From Alphaproteobacteria bacterium (GTDB lineage: Bacteria > Pseudomonadota > Alphaproteobacteria > Rhizobiales > Rhizobiaceae): a stretch of 64,000 nucleotides of DNA. The notes beneath the pieces are model-generated. The model was given only the letters and a program-made list of their open reading frames with translations, had not been told where the DNA came from and searched no databases. Made by a program: the position numbers and the translations under genes. Below are positions 42,634-49,588 of this stretch, one piece after another (the stretch's first letter is position 1; each line of letters starts with the position of its first letter). The stretch is taken from positions 310,001 to 374,000 of the forward strand of contig JAHJHT010000013.1 in NCBI GenBank assembly GCA_018823835.1, read 5' to 3'.

Positions 42634-43095
42634 ATGCCGGAGCGCCAACTGGACGAATGGGATTTTTCGCACGGCAGCCTGCGCTCGCTCTCGGCGCCCG
42701 AGATCAGGCGCTTCTGGGACGGCTATATCGCACGGCGCGGCGACGGGCTGATCGTGCATGGCAGCCTCTATTCGCGCTGGCGCATCTTGGCCGACGACCT
42801 CGTGCTGTCGCTCTATGTCGCCAACCGCAGCGTCGGGCTTTTCGTCAGGGGGCAGCGCGGCGAGAGCTTTGCGACCACGGCCAGCCGGCTGTCGGCGTAT
42901 GAACCCGGTCTCGGCCGGACCCTGGGCGCGGGCCTTCGGGATTTCCCGGGCTGCTGCTACCTCGGCCGCCTGCCGCTTGCGGCTACCGACCCGGCGAGCT
43001 GGCCGCAAGCCTATGAATGGCTTGAGCGGGAGGAGGAGCGCTACTGCCGCGCGCTCAACGATCTGGTGTTGCGCGGCCCGGCCGGACAGGCCTGA
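42634..43095 (+). CDS. Hypothetical protein
   Basis: A 153-residue protein, MPERQLDEWDFSHGSLRS onward, rich in Trp/Arg, without recognised domain. ATG 42634 chosen; an in-frame upstream extension exists. Convergent with the BHMT-family gene, 12 bp between stops. Confidence 0.55.
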   Translation: MPERQLDEWDFSHGSLRSLSAPEIRRFWDGYIARRGDGLIVHGSLYSRWRILADDLVLSLYVANRSVGLFVRGQRGESFATTASRLSAYEPGLGRTLGAGLRDFPGCCYLGRLPLAATDPASWPQAYEWLEREEERYCRALNDLVLRGPAGQA

Positions 43096-43107
43096 GCCGC
43101 AAGGCCG

Positions 43108-44130
43108 TCAGGCGCGTGCGCGGCGGCGCTCGCGACGTGCATCGCCGGTCTCGCCGGTGGTGCCGCTCTGGCTGGCCTGCTTGTTGCGCATCGGGCCGAT
43201 GCGCGCCTCGATCGCCTCGACCGTTGGCCGTGTTGCCTTCGTGTGGCTGTCGAGGGCACCGCGCATGGCGGCGAGATGCGCAAAAGACGTGCCGCAGCAG
43301 CCGCCGATGATTTTCGCACCGGAATCGACCGCCATGCGGACATAGTCGGCCATCAGTTCGGGCGTGCCGGAATAGTGGATCTCGGTGCCGTGAAACTGCG
43401 GGATGCCGCAATTACCCTTGACGATCACCGTCGCATCGGGCCGCGCCTCGGTCATGTCGAGCAGCGAGGAGAGAATGTCGGAAGCGCCGACGCCGCAATT
43501 GGCGCCGACCGCCACCGGGCTCTCCGCCAGGCTGTCGGCGATGCCGTGAATGTCCTTCGGCGCCAGGCCCATCATCGAGCGGCCGGCCGTGTCGAAAGAC
43601 ACCGTGTAGGTATAGGGCAGGCCGACGCGGATGGCGGCCTCGGCGGCGGCACGGGCCTCGTCGGGAGCCGACATGGTCTCGATCCAGGCGATCTCGGCGC
43701 CGCCTTCCTTCAGGCCGCGCAACTGCGCCTCGAAGGAGGCGACCGCCTCGTCATAGGTCATGGCGCCAAGCGGCACGAGCAGCTCGCCGGTCGGGCCGAC
43801 CGAGCCGGCCACGATGACCTTGCGGCCGGCCTTGTCGGCGACGGCGCGGGCGATCTCGGCGGCGCGCTTGTTCAACTCGTGCACGCGGTCCTGCGCGTTG
43901 TGCAGCTTCAGCCGGTGGCTGGTTCCGCCGAAGGAATTGGTGAGGATGATGTCGGCGCCGGCATCGACGAAATTCCGGTGCAGCGCCGTGATCTTCTCCG
44001 GCGCGCTCTCGTTCCACAGCTCAGGCGCCTCGCCGGCCTCCAGCCCCATAGCGAAGAGGTTGGTTCCGGTCGCGCCGTCGGCGAGAAGAACACCTTTTTC
44101 GGCGAGCAGGGCGTCGATGGGATTGGTCAT
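43108..44130 (-). CDS. Homocysteine S-methyltransferase / BHMT family protein
   Basis: A 340-residue TIM barrel of the homocysteine methyltransferase family. Zinc-binding cysteines are Cys212 (GANCGVG) and Cys278-Cys279 (GGCCGT). It transfers methyl from betaine, S-methylmethionine or another donor to homocysteine; it could accept methyl from the corrinoid system. Start ATG 44130. The operator at 44167-44188, shared with the methyl-H4F methyltransferase, sits 36 bp upstream. It has a basic C-terminal tail (ARRERRRARA). Confidence 0.88.
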   Translation of the reverse strand: MTNPIDALLAEKGVLLADGATGTNLFAMGLEAGEAPELWNESAPEKITALHRNFVDAGADIILTNSFGGTSHRLKLHNAQDRVHELNKRAAEIARAVADKAGRKVIVAGSVGPTGELLVPLGAMTYDEAVASFEAQLRGLKEGGAEIAWIETMSAPDEARAAAEAAIRVGLPYTYTVSFDTAGRSMMGLAPKDIHGIADSLAESPVAVGANCGVGASDILSSLLDMTEARPDATVIVKGNCGIPQFHGTEIHYSGTPELMADYVRMAVDSGAKIIGGCCGTSFAHLAAMRGALDSHTKATRPTVEAIEARIGPMRNKQASQSGTTGETGDARRERRRARA

Positions 44131-44166
44131 GGCAGTCGGCTTTCCGGCAAATCTATTTGAGATAAC

Positions 44167-44188
44167 GATATAAAGAAGTCTTTATGTC
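44167..44188. promoter_or_regulatory. Shared palindromic operator (copy 2), methionine/SAM-cycle type
   Basis: GATATAAAGA-AG-TCTTTATGTC, one mismatch from perfect symmetry, upstream of the BHMT-family gene. Reverse complemented, it and its flank match copy 1 (23781-23802) over about 28 bp. Confidence 0.7.
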
Positions 44189-44218
44189 CAGTCAACGAGC
44201 CGATTGGCGCGACCGGCG

Positions 44219-45070
44219 TCATTCCGTCGAAAAATCTGTCTCGGCCAGCTTGCGGGCATAGGCGGCCGCCTCGTGGGCGTTGATGTCGGCGGCGCGGATC
44301 AGATTGTCGAAATGCCGGGTCAGCGTGCGGATCGGGTCGGTGGCATTCAGAACCAGATACATGTCGCCGACATAGATCGCCGCGCGGTAGGGCCCGAAGA
44401 TCGTGTAGGGCACCGAATAGCGCAGCCTGCCGTCATAGAGGAACAGCCGGAAGGTCGGGTAGAGGTCGTCGAGAAGCTCGGCCATGTGGGCGAGCTGTTC
44501 GCGGCGCTGCTCTGCCGGAAAGCCGCTCCAGATGCCGTGCCCGCGCGCGAAGATTTCGAGCGTGTGGCGCGGCATGCAGACCTCCATGTCGGTCTCGGGC
44601 CGGCGGTTGTAGTCGATCCGGTACTGCGTCTCGCCTGCCTGGCGCTCGCGGCTGCGGTTGGAAATGTCGGATTCGTAGTCGATCAGCGCTTCGGTGCGCA
44701 GAAGGTCGGGCAGGCCGGCCGGCACGTAGCGGATCTTGGTGCCGACGGCCTCGGCGTGCCAGCGGGCGAGCAGGGTGCGGTCGAAATCGCTTTGGCCTTC
44801 CTCGATCTCGAGGCTGGCGCGGATCTCGCCGGTGACGCCCTCGTCCTGGCTGAGGCCAAGCAGCCAGTCGAGCGACACCTTGTGCTCGGCAGCGATGTTG
44901 AGCAGCGTTTCGGCGCGAGGCAGGCGGGTCGACGTGCCCGACAGCAACTGCGACAGCGCCGATCGATCAATGCCGACCGCCGCCGAAAAGGCCGACTGGT
45001 TGAGATCGGATCGCTGCAGCAGCGTCTTCAGCCGCTCGCGAAACAGGTCGGAGAGATTCCTCTTGTCCAT
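44219..45070 (-). CDS. XRE-family regulator with a C-terminal sensor domain
   Basis: A 283-residue regulator with an N-terminal XRE HTH (about 10-70, LNQSAFSAAVGIDRSALSQLL) and a long C-terminal effector-like region of unknown ligand. ATG 45070 follows GAGGAG. It lies divergent from a desaturase gene, with two TGCGCA half-sites 20 bp apart between them (45178-45203). Function unknown. Confidence 0.82.
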   Translation of the reverse strand: MDKRNLSDLFRERLKTLLQRSDLNQSAFSAAVGIDRSALSQLLSGTSTRLPRAETLLNIAAEHKVSLDWLLGLSQDEGVTGEIRASLEIEEGQSDFDRTLLARWHAEAVGTKIRYVPAGLPDLLRTEALIDYESDISNRSRERQAGETQYRIDYNRRPETDMEVCMPRHTLEIFARGHGIWSGFPAEQRREQLAHMAELLDDLYPTFRLFLYDGRLRYSVPYTIFGPYRAAIYVGDMYLVLNATDPIRTLTRHFDNLIRAADINAHEAAAYARKLAETDFSTE

Positions 45071-45177
45071 TCCGGCTCCTCGAAAGATGAATTTTCCGTT
45101 TCCGCAGGGTGATGCGGCTTATTCCGGATCGAAATTCCGTCTTGCTGGTGACAATGTACCACAATTGCCGTGAGTGG

Positions 45178-45203
45178 TGCGCAAAATCAACGCTTTGTGC
45201 GCA
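45178..45203. promoter_or_regulatory. Paired TGCGCA sites in the XRE/desaturase divergent region
   Basis: Two TGCGCA sites with start positions 20 nt apart (two DNA turns) flanked by AAAA and TTTG. Fits an operator for the adjacent XRE regulator; uncertain. Confidence 0.35.
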
Positions 45204-45289
45204 TTGTCGCGTTGTTGGCACCGAAGACTACTGACACAATGCTGTCAGGAATCGCGGGGGTTCCGGCGTTGAGGGGCGCGAGAGAAGGA

Positions 45290-46297
45290 ATGTCAGGCAG
45301 CAATCACGCGCGGCGAAACGGCTCCATCGAGTGGCCGACCGTCGGACTGATCATCGTCACCTACACCGCCTGGGCCGGCATCGGCTTTTTCCTCTGGTCA
45401 TCCTACCCCATCACGGCTCTTCTCCTGCTTGCCGTCGTTCTGGCCATGCAGTCCTCGCTGATGCACGAGGCATCGCACGGCCACCCGACCCGCAAGGGCT
45501 GGATCAACGAGTTGCTCGTCGCGCTTCCCGTGGGGCTCGTCTATCCGTTTCGCCGCTTCAAGACGCTGCACCTGCGCCACCACGCCGACGAACGTCTGAC
45601 GGACCCGTTCGACGATCCCGAAAGCTACTACCAGGCGCTCTGGCACCACCAGGGCCTGCCGCCCGCGATGAAGGCGGTGCTGCGCATCAACAACACCATG
45701 CTTGGCCGCGTGATCATCGGGCCGCCCCTGGCAACGATCGGCTTCGTGCTCTCCGAGTTGAAGCTGATCTCGGAGGGCGACCGCGCCGTACGCCGCGCCT
45801 GGCTGCTGCACGGGCTTGGCCTCGCGCTTGTGCTGCCGGTCGTGGCCTATGGCTTCGGCATGCCGGTCTGGCTCTACGTGCTCGGCCCGGTGTGGCTCGG
45901 CCAGTCCCTGATCGCGGTTCGCACCTATGCCGAGCATCAATGGTCGGAGCGGCCGGACGGGCGCACCATCATCGTCGAGAGCTCGCCCCTGTCGCTGCTG
46001 TTCCTCAACAACAACCTGCACCTCGTGCACCACAAGAGCCCGAACGTCGCCTGGTACAGGCTGCCGGCGCTGTTCCAGGAGCGCCGCGACCAGTGGATCG
46101 CGATGAACAACGGCTATGTCTTTTCGGGCTACGCCGCGATGCTGTGGCGCTATGCCTTCCGCGCCAAGGAGCCGGTGGCGCACCCGGTGCTGCGCCGCAT
46201 GCCGGACCCCGGCCGCGCCTTCCGCCCGCACGTACACGGCCACACGCTGACCGGCCTCGATGCCGCGGCTGTTCCCGCCGAGCCGCCGAAGGAATAG
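45290..46297 (+). CDS. Fatty acid desaturase family protein
   Basis: A 335-residue membrane desaturase or hydroxylase with His boxes HEASHGH (59-65), HLRHH (94-98) and HLVHH near residue 245. Related alphaproteobacterial enzymes act on membrane lipids or pigments. Start ATG 45290 follows GAGAGAAGGA; two longer starts are less plausible. Substrate unknown. Confidence 0.85.
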   Translation: MSGSNHARRNGSIEWPTVGLIIVTYTAWAGIGFFLWSSYPITALLLLAVVLAMQSSLMHEASHGHPTRKGWINELLVALPVGLVYPFRRFKTLHLRHHADERLTDPFDDPESYYQALWHHQGLPPAMKAVLRINNTMLGRVIIGPPLATIGFVLSELKLISEGDRAVRRAWLLHGLGLALVLPVVAYGFGMPVWLYVLGPVWLGQSLIAVRTYAEHQWSERPDGRTIIVESSPLSLLFLNNNLHLVHHKSPNVAWYRLPALFQERRDQWIAMNNGYVFSGYAAMLWRYAFRAKEPVAHPVLRRMPDPGRAFRPHVHGHTLTGLDAAAVPAEPPKE

Positions 46298-46342
46298 CGC
46301 GCTGACGCTTGCCTTTGCCGCCGGCTTTGGCAAAAGGACCGC

Positions 46343-47140
46343 ATGAACGCGCTCCTTGCTGCCCTTCCGATGTATGACTGGCCCGAGGCGCGTGCCTCCG
46401 TCGACGCCGAGTGGCAGCGCCTGCGCGAGCGACTTCGACAGGCTGGCATCGAGGCGCCGGAAAGCCTGACGCGCCGCAATGCCGAGATGCCGGCAGTGCC
46501 TGGCGGCATCCGCGACGGGGCCGGCCGGGTCATCGCGCCGGACCCGGCGACACTGCCGGCCGACGAACTCGACTTTCATACGCTCTGGCGTCACCCGGCG
46601 CTGCTTCTGGCGCAGACCTGCTGGGGCCCGATGGAACATGGCCTGTCGGCGCATGTCGCGGTCGCCGGCCAGCCCAGCTATGACGGCATCGAGGGCGGGC
46701 AGGGCGAGTACTATTCAAGCGCCGTGCTGATGCGTCGAGGCGACGGCGGCGCAAGCCTTCCGCCGGCCGATGGCTGCGCCGTGCTGCCGATCGACACTTT
46801 GCGCGGAAAACGCCTCGCCTTTAACGGGCCGGACTCGATGTCGGGCATCCTGGCGCTGACGCGGGACCTGGAGGCTGCGGGCGAAAGCCTCGCAATCTTC
46901 GCCGACAGGCTGGAGACCGGCTCGCACCGCGGCTCGATCGTGGCGGTAGCCGAGGGCAGGGCGGATGTCTGCGCCATCGATTGCCGCAGCTGGCAGCTTG
47001 CGCGCCAGTACGAACGGCGCGCCCAGGAGGTTTTGGCCGTGGGTTGGACGGCGAGGCGCAAGGGTCTGCCTCTCATCACCTCGCTCCGGACGCCGCCCGA
47101 AACGCTGGCGAAAATCCGCGTCTCGCTAGCTTGGGCCTGA
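46343..47140 (+). CDS. PhnD-like periplasmic-binding fold protein
   Basis: A 265-residue PhnD/SsuA/TauA-like phosphate/phosphonate binding fold protein: KRLAFNGPDSMSGILAL and GRADVCAIDCRSW are typical. It lacks a signal peptide, so may be cytoplasmic. ATG 46343 has AAGGA. Ligand unknown. Confidence 0.8.
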   Translation: MNALLAALPMYDWPEARASVDAEWQRLRERLRQAGIEAPESLTRRNAEMPAVPGGIRDGAGRVIAPDPATLPADELDFHTLWRHPALLLAQTCWGPMEHGLSAHVAVAGQPSYDGIEGGQGEYYSSAVLMRRGDGGASLPPADGCAVLPIDTLRGKRLAFNGPDSMSGILALTRDLEAAGESLAIFADRLETGSHRGSIVAVAEGRADVCAIDCRSWQLARQYERRAQEVLAVGWTARRKGLPLITSLRTPPETLAKIRVSLAWA

Positions 47141-47218
47141 CCTCACCGCCGTTCACATTGGCGCGATCCGTGCAACCTGACCGCCATTGCAGCGTTCATG
47201 GCGCAAAGGAGCATCGCC

Positions 47219-47332
47219 ATGTCCGACTATCTGCTGCCGACACTGACCGTCTTCGCCCCGCTCGTGATTGCGACCGTGGTGTCCTATCTGCTGCTGATCA
47301 ATAACGACCTGCATTCGCGCCACAGGCACTAG
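47219..47332 (+). CDS. Small single-TM protein, 37 residues
   Basis: ATG after AAGGAG with 7-nt spacing encodes MSDYLLPTLTVFAPLVIATV, then a polar end LINNDLHSRHRH. One membrane helix. No family recognised. Confidence 0.55.
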   Translation: MSDYLLPTLTVFAPLVIATVVSYLLLINNDLHSRHRH

Positions 47333-47346
47333 GCCGCCGTGCGAGG

Positions 47347-48711
47347 TCAGCGCGCGTTCAGCCGCGGATCGAGAGGAAAGTGCGAGAGTTTTTCGTTGCC
47401 GGTGGCGGTGATGAGGATTTGTTCCTCCAGCTTAACACCCTCGTGGCCGCCGAGCCTGCCGATATAGCTTTCGACGCAGAGCACCATGCCGGGCTCCAGC
47501 ACGCCGTCCGGCGTATCCGCCGTCCAATCCGCGGCATGCGGCAGGGTTGGGTATTCGTCGGCCAGGCCGACACCGTGATAAAGCACGCCGTAACGTGCCG
47601 GAAAGCAGTCATCCGGCGGGTTCTTCGAGCGCTCGACGAGTTCGCGAAATGACGTGCCGGGCTGCATCAACGCCGTATTGAAAGCAATCTGGTCGGCGGC
47701 CGTGCGATAGAGCCAGCGCTGCTCCTCGCTCGGCTCGCTGTCGCCGCACAGGAACGTGCGGGACAGATCGGCGCAGAAGCCGTAGGGGCCGATGAGATCG
47801 GTGTCGAAGGCCACGAGGTCGCCCGCCTCGATTGTGCGCGACGAGCACTCCTGGAACCAGGGATTGGTGCGCGGGCCCGATGCCAGCAGCCGCGTCTCGA
47901 TCCAGTCGCCGCCGCGCGCGATGTTGCCACGGTGCAGTTCCGCCCATAGTCCGTTTTCCGAAATGCCCGGTTTTAAAGCGGCCTCCATTTCGCCCATCGC
48001 CGCCTCGCAGGCGACGATCGCGCGGCGCATGCACAGGATCTCGTCCGGTGACTTGATCAGCCGCGCCTGTTCCATCACCGCCTCGCCATTGCCGACGCTC
48101 ACGCCGAGCCGCGCCAGTTCCGCTACGCCTTCCGGGTTCAGGTGATCGACGGTGATGCGGCCGTTGCCGCCACCGTGCTCGCGCACCAGATCGGCGATGC
48201 CTGCCGCCCAGCGCCGCGCCCGGTTTTCGCTCAGCTCGCCACCATACATGTACATGAAGGAAACGGCGGGCCTCACCTCGTCGACGACGCCGGAATGGTC
48301 GGACAGGTGCTCGCAGGAGAAATAGTCGAACAGCACGACGGGACCCTCGGCAGCCACGAAGCAGTGGCGCGTCGGGTTGTGCGCCACCCAGAGCTGCATG
48401 TTGGTCGAGTCGGTGGCGTAGCGGATGTTGATCGGGTCGTAGAGCAGGGCGCCTGCATAGCCGCGCCGCTTCAGCTCGCCGCGGATGCGCTCCAGCCGGT
48501 ATGATCGCATGGCGGGCAGGTCGGGGGCGGCGATGCCGGCAGTTGCCCATTCCGCCTCGGCCAGCGCGCCGTAGCCCAGCGCATGCTGGTTGAGCGCGGC
48601 AGCCTTTTCCCGCGCCTTGGCGCGCAAAGCCTCCACCGAGTCGGCCGCGCCCGGCTCGAACGGCATGATCTTTCTGTGACGGCCGAAGGAAGCGGGAACC
48701 ATGCTTTCCAT
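47347..48711 (-). CDS. dddP: DddP-type M24 metalloenzyme, candidate DMSP lyase
   Basis: A 454-residue M24 creatinase-fold protein. It carries GGDWIETRLLASGPRTNPWF and FDTDLIGPYGFCADLSRTF. Metal ligands Asp303, Asp305, Asp315, His379, Glu414 and Glu429, and the catalytic Asp385 and Tyr374, line up at constant offset (+8) with those I recall for Ruegeria DddP (D295, D297, D307, H371, E406, E421; D377, Y366). This strongly suggests DMSP cleavage to DMS and acrylate. Other M24 enzymes (Xaa-Pro peptidases) would not keep this layout. Activity unverified. Start ATG 48711; later in-frame Mets are possible. Confidence 0.72.
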   Translation of the reverse strand: MESMVPASFGRHRKIMPFEPGAADSVEALRAKAREKAAALNQHALGYGALAEAEWATAGIAAPDLPAMRSYRLERIRGELKRRGYAGALLYDPINIRYATDSTNMQLWVAHNPTRHCFVAAEGPVVLFDYFSCEHLSDHSGVVDEVRPAVSFMYMYGGELSENRARRWAAGIADLVREHGGGNGRITVDHLNPEGVAELARLGVSVGNGEAVMEQARLIKSPDEILCMRRAIVACEAAMGEMEAALKPGISENGLWAELHRGNIARGGDWIETRLLASGPRTNPWFQECSSRTIEAGDLVAFDTDLIGPYGFCADLSRTFLCGDSEPSEEQRWLYRTAADQIAFNTALMQPGTSFRELVERSKNPPDDCFPARYGVLYHGVGLADEYPTLPHAADWTADTPDGVLEPGMVLCVESYIGRLGGHEGVKLEEQILITATGNEKLSHFPLDPRLNAR

Positions 48712-48742
48712 GGAAGGTCTCGTGCGTTGCGGCCCTGGAGCG

Positions 48743-49522
48743 CTAGGTCTTCTTGCGGCGCGACCGGCCGGTCTTCGCAGCCGTCGCCGGTTTCTCGGCC
48801 GCAGGCTTGATGCGCACCCGCATCGAGCCTTCCTTCGGGTGGTCGACCTCGAAGGCGCCCGCCTTCTTGACCAGGTCGCCCAGGCTGCGGGAGCCGAATG
48901 TCCGGGAATCGAAGTCCGATGTCAGGTTGGCAAGCCGGTTGCCGACCACGCCGAGAAGCACCCAGCCGTCCTCGCTGTCCATTTCCTCGATGATCTTGCT
49001 GATGATCGGTACTGCAGCGCTCGGCGGTTGCAGCGGCTTGGCGGCGCCTTGCGACGCGTTGGCACTGGACGCCGGAGCCGGCAGCAGGTTCTCGGTGTAG
49101 ATGAAGCGGCGGCAGGCCTGGCGGAAGCTTTCCGGCGTCTTCTGCTCGCCGAAGCCGTAGACGTCTACGCCCTGTTCGCGGATGCGCGATGCAAGCCGGG
49201 TGAAATCGCTGTCGGAGGAGACCAGGCAGAAGCCGTCGAGCCGGCCGCCATGCAGAAGGTCCATGGCGTCGATCACCAGCGTGATGTCGGAAGCGTTCTT
49301 TCCCTTGGTGTAGGCGAATTGCTGCTGCGGGATGATGGCGTGCTTGGCCAGCTGGTTTTCCCAGGCCTTTGAATGGGGGCTCGAAAAGTCGCCATAGATG
49401 CGTCGCACGCTGGCTTCGCCGATCTTGGCGATTTCCTCGAACAGGCCGTCGGCGATCTTGGCCGAGGCATTGTCGGCATCGATCAGGACGGCGAGGCGGG
49501 GGGAGCGTGGTTCTGCAGCCAA
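48743..49522 (-). CDS. NYN domain (LabA-like) protein with C-terminal LOTUS-like domain
   Basis: A 259-residue protein with an N-terminal NYN nuclease-like fold: LAVLIDADNAS (Asp15) and VSSDSDFTRLASRI, acidic residues consistent with RNA cleavage. A C-terminal OST-HTH/LOTUS-like region and a basic tail (GRSRRKK) follow. The start codon is TTG after AAGGGA. Involved in RNA metabolism by inference. Confidence 0.83.
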   Translation of the reverse strand: MAAEPRSPRLAVLIDADNASAKIADGLFEEIAKIGEASVRRIYGDFSSPHSKAWENQLAKHAIIPQQQFAYTKGKNASDITLVIDAMDLLHGGRLDGFCLVSSDSDFTRLASRIREQGVDVYGFGEQKTPESFRQACRRFIYTENLLPAPASSANASQGAAKPLQPPSAAVPIISKIIEEMDSEDGWVLLGVVGNRLANLTSDFDSRTFGSRSLGDLVKKAGAFEVDHPKEGSMRVRIKPAAEKPATAAKTGRSRRKKT

Positions 49523-49588
49523 TTGAATTCCCTTTCAGGTCCGGCGGCATGCCGGCTTGTTCGGCCGGCATGCTAGCACAGCTCGATC

